Assembly (NCBI RefSeq): GCF_035222375.1
Contig: NW_026946365.1
Span: forward strand, 248,001-312,000
Direction: 5' to 3'
From: Podospora pseudocomata
Lineage: Eukaryota; Ascomycota; Sordariomycetes; Sordariales; Podosporaceae
Length of the DNA: 64,000 nucleotides
Shown here piece after piece: positions 33,492 through 45,086 of the stretch; the stretch's first letter is position 1, and each line of letters begins with the position of its first letter. A program made the position numbers and the translations under genes. The notes under the pieces were generated by a model, which was not told where the DNA came from, ran no database searches, and worked only from the letters and a program-made list of their open reading frames with translations.

Positions 33492-35086
33492 TTACACCGA
33501 CTCCAAACCGCCATCCGAGTTGCCAAGCCCCCCAGCTTCCAACCTGGCGATGGCCCTCTCAACCTCTGTCTCCCAGTTGCTCACCCCCACAATCACCCAC
33601 TCTAGAGCCCCGACTAGATACAGCGCAACACACTGCCCGACCCATAGTCCGACGAGACCCCATCCGTGGAAGGCAAGGTAGATGCCGCCGGGGAGCGCCC
33701 CTCCGTAGTAGCTGATCAGGTTCACCACAGCTCCAACCCATTGCCGGCCCATGCCGCGCAGTGCACCGCCGCAGGATCCGTTGAGCCCGTCGGCGATTTG
33801 GAATAAGGCCACATACGGCATCACTTCAGCCACGAGCTTCACCACCCGCTCATCGTCGTTGAAGATTCGCCCAAAGACGTTGCGTGAGGCCATGAGTATT
33901 ATCAAGATCAAGGTCCCTGCTATCGTGCTGAGGATGGCGGCTGAGTGAGCAGCCCGGGCCGCCCCCCTCGAATTGTGTGCGCCGAGGAGGTTTCCAACCC
34001 TCGCCGAAGCAGCGACGCCGAGGCCGAACGGGATTGTGTTGATGATCTGGTCCGCGGTCATGATGACGGATTGTGCCGCCAGAGGAATTGTCCCCAGACG
34101 GCCCGCTGCAAGTGCAACGATCTCGAAAGCCCACCATTCTGTCCCGACATGTACAACGCCCATGAGCGCAAGGTGAGCGAAAGGTCCCATGTGGGAGACG
34201 GCTCTTCGGACGTCAATGCCTCCCCAGCACTCCTTCCCCCGCACAAAGGCAGCATACGCCACGAGCAAGAGGAATGAGCTCCAGTATGATATGCCGGTGG
34301 CCATGGGGGCGCCGTACAGACCGAATCCCAGCCGGTGGATGAAGAGCCAGTTGAGCAGTGCGTTCATCGGAGAGGTGAGCAACAGCACGTATGTTCCTGG
34401 TCTGTAGATTTCTGTCATCGCGTCAGTCTGGATCTGGACGTTTTCTCTGAGCAGGAGCCATGCTAACCTTGCGCCTGCAAGTATTTCTTCATGGCCTCAA
34501 ACCAGACATAACCGAGACCGCCGGGGATCAGATACCGGAGAAACTTGGAGCTCTGTACGCAGATAAACTCCTCTTGGCCTAGAGCGCGAAACAAGTGTTC
34601 AGAAAAGGCCCATATGATGGCCACAACGGCATAGAAAGAGGTCAAGATCACCAGGCCTCGCTGCAGCAGTACACCCAGATCGTGTTTGTTGGACGAGCCG
34701 GTAAAACTGCTTGATGCGAGTGTATCCAGAGCAGTCGTACCGCCAAGAGCAATCAGCCACGCCGTGGCCATGGCGAACATGTACGAAAAGGCGGCTGTAG
34801 CAAGAGCCTCGGGACTCAACCGGCCGACAATGAGCACCGAGACTGTCTGCAACGAGTTCTGCAATATGTACGCGAGGATGACGGGAAGGGACGTGCGTGT
34901 GAGCAGCCACAGTTCGTCAAGCCATAGCCGGTATTGAGGGAGCCTGAGGATTTCGGATGAAGCAGCGTGTCCGGTGGCTGATGATGACGAATATACCGAT
35001 GCCGGCTTTGTCAAGAGGGATGTTCTTTCGTTCGGAGGGTGATCAGAGGCCTCTGCCCTGTGGGCAACACCATCCTGTGCCATCAT
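33492..35086 (-). CDS. MATE family transporter
   Basis: MATE proteins export drugs and metabolites across membranes in exchange for protons or sodium. After a hydrophilic N-terminus (about 55 residues) come roughly twelve hydrophobic segments. Family-typical stretches include LPVILAYILQNSLQTVSVLIVGRLSPEALA, FGLGVAASARVGNLLGA and GLNGSCGGALRGMGRQWVGA. The last two mark MATE repeat signatures shared with yeast Erc1 and Ythx relatives. Exons 35086-34468 and 34411-33492 with a 56-base GTTAGC intron give 512 residues. The start has two adjacent ATGs (35086 and 35083). The substrate cannot be told from sequence, and no biosynthetic cluster surrounds it. Confidence 0.91.
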
Positions 35087-36538
35087 GCACGGCGGCTAGT
35101 TGCTGTACAGGAGTTGGAACGAACCTCTCTGATGATGGTGGGAGGAATGCTTAGATATAGGGTCCGGCATCTTGAGCCGGTTGTTTCGATGTCGGAGATC
35201 TCTAGTCGATGAGCTGGGGGGATTTGTCGCCTCTTTCCTCGACAGCCTATAGACATTGCAGCTAAGCTGATTACCAGGCCCCACGCGGAGCCAAACATTG
35301 GAGAATGAAGATGAGCGGACTGTCCTGCTCGTCTTGCAGGAACGTCACACATCTAGGTACATAGGTACATAGGTATGGACGTCTACTAGACATGGAAAGA
35401 TAAGAAAGCGGTTAAGCCAGGCAACGCCCAGCGAATCTCGGCTCGCAAAAGAGCACTCAACGTATCTACCAGTTGCCGCAGAGGAGCTGTTGGACAGATT
35501 CAAGCCAGAAAGTAAGATGTTGCAGCTCTCTTTACTCGAGCGTCTGGCTGTTGAGGTGTGTGTGGGTTGGCGTTACAATCTCCAACTTGTGCCTACATCC
35601 ACTTTCAGCATTCAACGGCCTAAGTATCAATCAGTTATCGCTCAAATACAGCGCTGGAAGTAGAGCTGCGAGGTTGCCGGGAATGCAAGCACGCCGTCTG
35701 TTATCTCAGACCAATCCTAATTAAATAACGTAACGATTCTACTAACGGAGTCTACCCAATCAGCTCTGTTGAGGTCTGTCCAGCATTGAAACCCAATGTC
35801 TCGTCAATGGCGATGCTGCTATCTTGCTTCTGCACGTATGACGGATGAGTTTGGCCAACTGCAGCATCTCGTTGAGAGGTTGGAGTTACCACTGGCCTTT
35901 ACGTAAAATAGAGCTCGAGGTTTGGTGCCGATTTGCTTGGTCGGGAGATGATGATATCATCCGCCAACAGCTTGCAATCAGACACAACAAGTAAACCTCT
36001 AGTCGGAACAATACAAAAGAGCATACTGTCCCACGATTCAGTTTCGAGGGCATGCTTTTATTTCTCGTGATTGTGACATTAAGGCTGACCGTAACTTGTT
36101 ACGAACCCCTCCCCCTTCGCATCCCCCTCCCCCAACCCAGTACCGGACATTACCTCGAACCAACACACCAAAGCTGACGTCTGCCAAGCCCCCACCCCTT
36201 TTCTGGCCCCCTTGGCCCCTTAATAGGGCTGGCCCCAGAAGACACCAGAAAGTAAACAAGTCTCCTACTTACAATGGGTCACTGTGCATTCGCCCAAGAC
36301 GGACCGAGTCACGAGTTGAGGCACCCATTATTTGCTCTCAGCACGACACTTACCTATTCATGGCCACATTTATCAAAGCGAAAAAAAGATGGTATCCCTG
36401 TACATGAACTAAAAGGGGGTATCGATGTCCAGAAACAAAAGTGAACAGAAAAAATAAGAACGGCTATCCCACCGAGCGTTCCTCTATCTAAAATTTTCTT
36501 TTTGGGCTAGCCTTTTTATCATATTCCAGGCGCGCACT
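35087..36538. other. Intergenic region
   Basis: About 1.45 kb between two minus-strand genes. C-rich and homopolymer runs are visible near 36100-36220, but no gene, tRNA or repeat family is recognised. Confidence 0.5.
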
Positions 36539-39272
36539 TCACCCGGCAACCTGCTTGCCCTTGTCCTTCGGTCCCTGCCCCCTATCCAATTTCTCCCCCC
36601 CCCGTTTCTCCATCCCCGCCCCATCATCTTTTTGACCCTCGTTGCCACCGTCCCCAGCTTCAACTCCGCTCCCCGACAACCACCTCTGCAGGCCCACGGA
36701 CGCTTCCATAACCCCGCCGCACAGCTCCCAATTCTCCATCCCGATTTGCAGCAAGCTTACGTTCAGCATGCCCTTGACAAAGTGCCCGTGGTTGTTCGAG
36801 TCCTGTTCCTGGGTGCTCGACGACGACACAAGAGGCAGCAGAATCCAGTTGAACACCCCGAGGAGGGACCGCCACGTGGACAGCGGCACCTTCCATGTGG
36901 TCCTCCAAAGTTGTAGGTGCTCCGCCGGTGTTACAATCTGCTTGAAGGGACGGCGGAGCATGATGGCCCGGCTGTAGAGGATGGCGGCGAGCCGGACCGA
37001 CTGGTAAATGTAATCTGGAGGATCCGACGGCATCATCGCCGTGGAGTGTGTGGACGAGGCTGCAGCTCGGGCTGGCGATGGTGAGCCGTCGAGGCGCAGC
37101 ACGCTGGAGTGTTCGTCGCCTGGCAGTTGCATGGGACGAACAGGAAGTGGAGAGTGTTGCTGCTGCTTCAGACCAAGAGGCCGACCCCTGGTGCTGCTGT
37201 GGTAGTCGTCTCCCAGTTCTGGACTAGGCCTGGTGTCTAATGGGCTAAACGTTGCTGAAGTGGTGCTGGCGGCTGATGACGGGGCAGGAGACGCCGCGGC
37301 TGCGGCAGTGGACAGGCGACGTAGCGCCGGGCCCTCCACGGAGAGGTTCACCATTCTTTCGTGGATCCATCCTGATGTCGTATGCACTTTTTGGAGCTCT
37401 TTCGCTGTCGGCTCTTGGGGCAGCGCAAGGACGGCGGCAAGGAGGAACCGCATGTCGTCGAGGATAGAGGCCACGGCGCCGTGGGTGCGAAGGGCTTCGC
37501 CACAGGATGCAAAAGTTGCGAGTTTGGGGATAAAAGGTGTGTTGAGTGGCAGACGCAGCGGCACATGACTGTTGTCGCGGAACTCAAACTCGGCGCCGCC
37601 ACGCAGGAAAGGGGCCGTTTCAGAGGATAAGGCAATGGCCACATCGGCTCTATCATGGCTCTTTTGTTAGCCCAGAGTCTTCTGAGCACAGAAAAGCTCC
37701 CGGATGCCAGAATACTTACGTGATGGCAAGCTTGCTGATCAGCCCGTGTAAACCCAGGGTACGAAATCCGCCTCGGACCCTGATCATCTCTCGCAAGCCG
37801 CTCAAGTGGGCACGCAAGTCGCCTTCGTTTCCCCAGTGCCTGCGGTGATATCAGTACGGCTAGCAAAATGACAACCGTCGGAGTCATCAGCCGGACTTAC
37901 CACTCGTTGAGAACAAGCTGAACGACACCTGTGATCCCCTCGTCGCTGGTAGACAGTTGCGAGCTGAGATGCATGTTGACGAGCTCAAATACTTGGCTTT
38001 TCTGCGCCATGGCCGCCGTGAGATCAACATGTCCAGAATCGGCGAGGAAACACGCAGCTGTGTAGACACCGACACGCTGAAGGAGCTGCGACTGAATACA
38101 GTATGGAACATAATACTTGATGTAGGGGTTCGACGCATCTGGGTTCCCATCTAACGATGCCTTGAACTGGGAAATGAGGTTTATATCTGGAAGAAGAGCC
38201 ATAAACAATCAGCACACCGGACTGAAAATGGCACCAGGACTACATTTGTGAGTAGAAACCGCTTAAACCTACAGACCGCAAACAGATCAGCATCCTCTAG
38301 AATAGGCGGGTGCCTGGATATGTCCCATGGTATGTTGCTGTCGCCAGACATGCTCGGAGGTAGGGGTGAGTTGTTTGCCCACCCGCTGCTCTCCGAGTCC
38401 CATCCCCCCCCTCCCCACGGATGAAGCCCCTGCCCTCCTGGGTAGTAGGCACGAAGGGTTTTGACGACACCATGGACAGCCGCGGCGTGTTGCGTACAGC
38501 CTTCTTCGCAGGCTGATAAGTGGGAGTAGAGAAAGCTGCGATCAGTGCTCCAGGCGTACTGGGGAGTTGATGGTGCCGTGGGAGAGTGTCCCAGTGTGTC
38601 GAATCCGGGCCAGCCAGCAAGAGGACCCGTTACCTCTTGCCCTGGCGTTCTGGGCCATGGCGAAGTGAGAGGAGAAGGCTGCCTTGGGGGTATCGAAGAG
38701 GGCCTGATATTTTCGACCCCGTAAAGACCAGGGCTCAGAGGTGGTGGTAGAATGGAGATGGAGAAGGCAGGCGGGTGTGTTGCTCCCGCTGCTGCTGCCG
38801 CCGCCGCTACGGCGCTCGATCGTCTACAACTTGGCTTGTAAGCAACTATCATGGTACAGACCATTCCCGTCTATGTGATACAATTGCGCACCTGCTGTTG
38901 GGCCTGTACTCGCAGAGCGGTTGGGGGTATCTTCTCGCGCAGTTGTTGCATGGCTGGCCCTGGTTGCACTAGGAGAAACAGCCACAGAGACACAGTGTTA
39001 GCAGTAGCGTTTGTGACCTAGATAAGAGTGAAAGGAAGAACAGTCTGGCAGCGGCAATGGCAACGGCACTGGCACTGGCACACAGAAAGAGTGCTTGGCC
39101 TTGGCAGGCTTGCTTGCGGTGTTCTTTTCGAATGAGCGGTTAAGACATGGCATGGAAGGAAAAGACGGTGCCTCACTCTTTGCTTCCTCCTCCTGCACTC
39201 TCCACACGACGTCGTTGTTCTCTCCGCACGTGAGGGACGTGGTGGTACATTGTTTTGCGTAGGGTCGGACAT
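36539..39272 (-). CDS. Zn2Cys6 transcription factor with fungal-specific regulatory domain
   Basis: The binuclear zinc cluster near the N-terminus reads CGECRRRKQRC, then PCNNC and a final Cys before EYRPNS (spacing C-x2-C-x6-C-x5-C-x2-C-x8-C). The middle part has INLISQFKASLDG, VYTAACFLADSGHVDLTAAM and the block EWHWGNEGDLRAHLSGLREM, typical of the large regulator subfamily with a DUF3468-like domain. Six exons by eye: 39272-39177, 38968-38892, 38823-38273, 38186-37901, 37839-37720 and 37649-36539; the sum is 2241 bases, 746 residues. The first intron falls inside the zinc cluster, a common place. The C-terminus is Ser/Ala- and Lys-rich. Target genes are unknown. Confidence 0.87.
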
Positions 39273-42002
39273 TACGGGTATGCTGTGCTGGATGAGAAGC
39301 TTATTGACGGCGACACGGCCGTCAATCTCTGCATTGGCAAGGGATGATGGCTGGTTGTAGGGCTGACTTATAACGCTCCCTCTTCTTTGGGACCAGCTTT
39401 GCAAAGGGCTGAGACGGGGTCGTCGGGCTCGTTTATGCAAGCCTTCGGCGCTGGGAGCACTCGTTGGGATTAGCGTGTTGAGATGCCAGCCGGGCCGGTT
39501 GTGGGCAAGGGGTGACTGGGTGGTATAGGGGACGAAGTAAAAAGGTGTGTTGCCCCGCGGCTCCAGACTGGGAGACATGAGGGAGGGAGGTAGTATTGAG
39601 GATGGCAGCTGTGAGCGAACACTCCTGATAAGAGGATGAGCACGAGTAGCCAGACCGCAAACCTTTGCCTCGTGGAAGGTTCTATGGACTGGTCCACGAT
39701 GTGATGAAAGGTCGTGCGCGAAGCAGATAGATTTGGAACGACCAACTCTTTATGCTTCGTCTGAGGCCTCTCTGTGTGTACGAGAAAAGAAGAGGAGTAT
39801 TTTTGGAACATGGAAACAGAAGAGAACAGAAGGTAGGGCTGAAGGAAAACATTTCTTACATTCGCGTGGGCGTATATGTGCCGGATGAACAACAGCCATC
39901 CACTTGTTCCCAGGGACATAGAAAGTGTATTGATGGCGGTGCTGCTGGGCTGGGGTCAAGTGGCAGCTGGGACCCTTCCTACACGCACTTTTTTGTATTC
40001 GGGACCATGTGTGTATATGTAAACAACCAAGCAGGTACTCTGGTACATGGCGGTGAGTGATTTGTCCGGATAGTAAAAGGCGGCTCTCTCTGTGAATGAC
40101 GCACCAGCGGCCAGGGATAAGGGGACATCTCAAGATGGAGCAAGATGCCACCAGACTTCCCATCCTTTAATCTGGCTAGTGCAATACAAACAGGCTAGGC
40201 TCCTCGTATATTTGAGGGCGGCAGGTTCTGGGTACTCTTCTGGCACTAATGGAGCGAAGCCAGGCAATTGTGGCCTCTGTGGTGTCCAGCCAGACAGAGG
40301 AGAGATGGGATTCTGGAGTCAGACCTGTTCATGAGGGTGTGAAGTTGTCCTGATCATCACCATATGACCAAATCGAGCGTGCTTTGCGGCGAATGTTGTG
40401 ACACCAAGCACCTGTCTGTCCCAAAGCCTCTCGTTGCCTATGCTCCCTGGCGAAGGTGACATTGATCCGATCTGCGTCCCCTGACAGACCGACCTGGTGG
40501 ATGGCTGGTCCCTGAATTCCAGGCCCTGTGAGCGGAGGATGCCGTTCACCCTCTGGTGCAAGGGCGACGGCGTGGCGTCGCTCTGAAACAAGGAGCCAGC
40601 TTTCTCGCTCTGGCAGTCACATCTCCGGAAATGCCTCCGTCCAGTAGCCGTCATGCAACGAGATGCCAGCCAGGAGCTGGCAGTCACAGGGCTAGGCAGG
40701 GCTGCAGGACTTGAAAGGTGCCCAATGACGCAAGATAGTAAGACCTCGACTCTCACTTTCCGGCTTGTGGAGAGTGGGCGAATAGAAACCAGAAGCAATA
40801 GTTCAAGGCCAGTAGTCCATCAGAGTCAGACACAGCACCTCGATGCGGCGTGGTCTGATGCAGAGCAGAATATTGTAGCTCAACCGTCGTTCCTTGACCC
40901 ATCATCATCTGAGTTGCCCACCAGCACCCAATAATCTAACCCAACCCCGCACGTCCCGCACACAGGATACGTGCAGCCACAAAGCAGCGGGCAGTAGCCA
41001 ATGGAGTGGTCAAAGATGGGGTCGAGTTCGATTCCAGCTTGCCAGAGCCCCCAGGGCTGGCCTGGTAGTGCCGACCGGCTGAAGGCTTGGGTATTTAGGA
41101 AACGCGGGGTCGGCGTTTGAGAGTGCTGCCAGCCCATCTAGGTAGGTAAGATGGGCTTGTGAGAGCGGACTATTGCTCTCACATCCAAACGATTCACTGG
41201 TGATAGCTCAAGATCTGGCGAGGCAGTGCCCGCCAGCACGTCGGATGGTGTCAATCCTTTGGTCCGGACGGCGGCCTCCGCACCTGACTAGAGCAGACCG
41301 AGGTCGGTCTCGATCGTCGTGATGGATATCTGATGTAGTTCATGGGTTCATGGGTTTATGCCTGTCGAAATAGAGTTGGAGAATTGTGACGTAGCCTGAG
41401 CTTGATGTCCCTAAGCCTGGTGAGCTTGGCTGACTTAGGGCCAACCATCCTATGTACAGGGGGTCAAAGTGCTGCCAGCCTACTGGTTAGCCTATCGGTC
41501 CTGGGCATTCTTGGGCAGGGGTTCGGGTCTAGACTGGTCTCTCTGGTCTCTGGCCAAGTTCTGTCGTAAAAGGCTTCCCCGCGGAGCCATGGCCTACCAG
41601 GGCGGCTCCTCTTGACAGGCACCACTGACACTTCAGAGAGTACATAGGGAAGATGACCCGGTATCCATGTGCAAGCCATTTGAAATTCCGTTTGGCCATT
41701 AAAAAGCAGTGCTAAAATTGGTATCACAACAACAGAAAATGCTCCTCCCTCCTGCGCAGTCAGTCCTGAACGCCAGCCTGTTACCCAGCGTCTTGCTGTG
41801 ACAGTGTCTCCCAATATCTCCCAATATCTCCTAATGTCTCTCATTGTCCCCCAAAATACCCAGAAGAATTAGCATTCTATGACATATCGGATATCATTCA
41901 TCATCATCATTATCATCATTCATGGCTGCGAAAGCCGTTGGTCTTGCAATGACCACCCCTCACGTCTTCCCTCAGCTTCCCGTCCTCTCTATGTTGGGAC
42001 CG
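39273..42002. other. Long intergenic region
   Basis: About 2.7 kb between the 5' end of the Zn2Cys6 gene and the 3' end of the patatin-like gene, both on the minus strand. Short open frames (for example 40319-40798 minus) show no domain and no codon pattern like the neighbours. CATCAT-type triplets occur near 41897-41921. I see no RNA gene. Confidence 0.5.
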
Positions 42003-44036
42003 TTATTTGGCCACATAGTTTGGTTTCCTGGCAAGGTTCACAGCCGGCGGTGCATCTTCATCCAGGGGGTAAGGCAGCGCAGGAGCAGCTCCTCGCCCAG
42101 AGGTTGAATGTTGCCTCTCGGGAAGCGGTGTTTTGGGAGGCAAGGGGGGAGGTCCATCACGTACTGGTAATGGCTGCTGCTGTGATGGAAGCTCTTGGTA
42201 CCGTCGAGGGTAGTCATCCGCGCTCACAATAGCAATCTTGTCTGAGCCTGACGCCGTTCGGTACTGCGAGGGCGTCGGAGCATTCACCGTCAGCCGGTCT
42301 GCGTCGTCATTGTTCGGAGGCTTAGCCGGGCGACCACCTTGGGGAGGCGGCGGAGGGGCTAGAGTAGGGGCGCTCGAGTACGGCTGCGTGATGCCCAGCG
42401 GCGAAGGCGGGAACCGCTCGCCTGAACTTCTGGGGGACGGCGTGCTGACACCGGGCCTTGGAAGCATGTCGCTTCCAGACTCGTACGACTGTCGACTGGG
42501 TGGTGTGCGAGGAGGGAAGACAGGAATATCGCCTGGCAACTCAACAGCCAGAGGCATCGAGATTTCCGGCAACTTCTTTTCTTGCTCTGCGGCACTCATG
42601 GATCCGAGACGCTCCCACCGCAACTTGGCGAAGTGAATCTTGGCCAGCTTCGATGACGCTCCCTGTACCATCTTCTGCTCCTCCTCCCTCGCCAAATAGC
42701 GCCGGGTGTTGGTACTGATTTCGGCCAGCCGGTTCCACTCATTCATGCCAAACTCTCCCACGCCCACCTCCACATTGAGCCGGTAATAATGCTCAATGTT
42801 GACACCCCGCTTGGGCAGGTGTTCCTTTTTCATGAGCTCATGAATCTTCTCACAGCCCTCAATCTTGGCTATCAACCTCCTCCTGGCCTCGGCAAACTCC
42901 CCCATGAAGCCCTCGTACCACAAGGTCGAGTTTGTGTCACTGCTCTTTGGCCGCTTTCCCGTTCCGACGCTGACAAATACGCCAACCTCACGGCCGGGCC
43001 ACTCATTCACCACTGCCTCGTCCAGAGCAGTGATGGAAGGGTTGAAGGTACCAGCGCCATCGTCGTGGAAAACCGAGTGACCGATCTGAATCGGCTTGAA
43101 AGCCAAACCGATGGCGCAGGTTGCTCTCCCAGCTTGCCAAATCTTGCAGTCAAACTCAGGAGCGGGCTCCTTTCTGGAATCGTAGGATCGCAAAAGCGCC
43201 GGAGCGCCGCCTCGTTGGGTACCTCGATATACAGCTGTAATGGCACTGCAAAGATGATATCAGGGGCCAGTCAGCCGTGTCCTGGTGGAAACGAGGGAAT
43301 ACAGAAATTACTTACGTCTTGGTCCTGTTCTCCCTCTCGTCATACAAGCGGGCGTTGGGATTGCCCCAGCGTGAAGAAAAGGCGGGCCTTGCTGCCTGCG
43401 ATGTTGGGCTTTTGGCGCTGAAGCTGATCACACTCGCGTTGCTCGAATGCCTTCTCGGATAGGCAGCGCTCGATCGCGAGGCAGTGGACATGGGATACGT
43501 GCTGCTCGTTTCAGACAGGTCGTTGCCCTCTCGTTCATACACCGTATGCTCCCTGACACACTCCTTGATTGCCTCCTCCAGCTTGGTCGCCTTGAACAGC
43601 GTAGACCTATAGGGAATCCCAGCGATGGTCTTGTCCGTCTCAAACACCATGCGCGTCAGGCGCACATACAGTTCCTTGCATGTCTCGATATCCAGACGCA
43701 GCCTGCCAAGCATCAAGGCGATGAGGCCACCGGTGCCAGTGCCAACAATGAGGTCAAAATGATCGCATGGCTTAGGTATCTCGGATCGTTTGGGGGCCCG
43801 ACCTTCGATTTCGACGAACGTCCGGTGCATCAGCTCTTGCAGGATCAGGAACATGGAATAGCCGCGAACACCTCCACCATCTAGAGGCCCCAAAAGACGG
43901 CGTTAGTATGCTATGCTTGCAACCTTTGCGCTGCGCGCACGCAGGCTAAGAAAGGGCCGGCCGTCAACATACCTAGTGATAAGATGCGCAGGGGCGGACC
44001 TTTGGTGGTGTCCTTGCGCCTCAGGTGGGAGTCCAT
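42003..44036 (-). CDS. Patatin-like protein lacking the nucleophilic serine
   Basis: Patatins are acyl hydrolases with a Ser-Asp dyad. The oxyanion-hole motif DGGGVRGYS (residues 22-30) and the second-half DGAG motif holding the dyad Asp (HDDGAGTFNPS) are present. The nucleophile-elbow motif, normally G-x-S-x-G, reads VGTGTGGLIA, with Gly at residue 70 where Ser is expected. The second half ends in a long proline-rich tail (PPPPPPQGG..., PPPLPPKTPLP) that could bind SH3 domains. Exons 44036-43973, 43880-43316 and 43245-42003 keep the frame (623 residues). Start MDSHLRRKD was chosen because it joins RILSL to DGGGVRG by a GTATGT intron. From motif loss it is probably not a standard lipase; it may bind lipid or act as a signalling scaffold. 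Confidence 0.86.
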
Positions 44037-45086
44037 CTCCAGAATGTGGCAGTCACTCAGAGAAACTGCAGACTAGAGAATGTGTGAGTATCGGGAAGCC
44101 TGCAAGGCCCCGAGGACTCGACGAGTCCTAAAGATGATGGCTTTGCCGCCGAGAGGCCTACAGTGGTTTGCTTGGCGCAACGACTGGGAGAGGGGGTGGG
44201 TGACGCAGGAGCTTGGGCCGGACGGGGAAGCGATCAGCCTGGAAATACGCCACACCTGGCTGGTCTTTTTGTCTTTTGGTGCTGTCACAAAGAGTGAGGT
44301 TGACTGAACGATTTCTTTTGGGCTGCTGGGGAGCAGGAGGATGTCGTGTAGAAAAAGATGACCTGGATCTGTATGCGATCACTCCGACCTCAGCGCTTGC
44401 AGATAATCCGAGAGCAACAATCACGGGCGGTTGTGGCAGTGCCTGAGCGCCGAGTCCCGAGAAAGGAAGCCTTCTACCAAGTACATGGTGCACACAATTC
44501 CTGAATGGGGCCCGTGCGTTGGGGGACTTGGGTGCCCGATGACGAGGCATCTACCTATCGCCTCCTGACAATCAGGGCGCTTTAGGACGGCTCTTGTTGG
44601 GCCCGCGCAATCCGGCCACAGGAACCCGCTGCTCCGAATGCACAAGGCTGTCATCACCTGCTCTGATTCGATGCCACGCGAGCTTCGGTGCGAGGGCGAA
44701 CAAACACATGGCTGCAAGTTGTGGCTGTGCAAAGCATGTCTTGAAGACGAGGGATGAGGTGGGAAGGGAATGAGGCCTTTCCAAATGTCAAAAAGAGTCT
44801 CGCACCTCGGTCATTAAACCCGAGCCATCTGAAAAGGCCCTTGTTGAAAGACGGGATTCCGGTGTCTCTTATTGGTCGTACCTACCATGGGCTTGTTGGG
44901 TGGTAGGTAGGCAGTTGCTAGCACAACAAGGGCAACTAGCTGTCTACGACGTCATCGTTTCGTTGCCCGCTATCTGTGTCACTAATAGAGGACCAGATCC
45001 ATCGTGAACATGTTCAACACAACCTTCACTTCTGCATCTCCCGGGCATCCCCGACTGCTTGATTCAACTTTGCCCAGTCAGCCGTC
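44037..45086. other. Divergent promoter region between patatin-like and HAM1-like genes
   Basis: About 1.05 kb, with no supported gene. It must hold the promoters of both divergently read neighbours. No specific site recognised. Confidence 0.5.

Noticed and set aside
40319-40798. Minus-strand frame of 159 residues in the 39.3-42.0 kb gap.
   Set aside because: No domain, no intron partner, and composition like the surrounding non-coding DNA.
41018-41040. GAGTTCGATTCC, similar to a tRNA B box.
   Set aside because: The only A-box-like sequence is too close (about 30 bases) and no acceptor stem can be paired.
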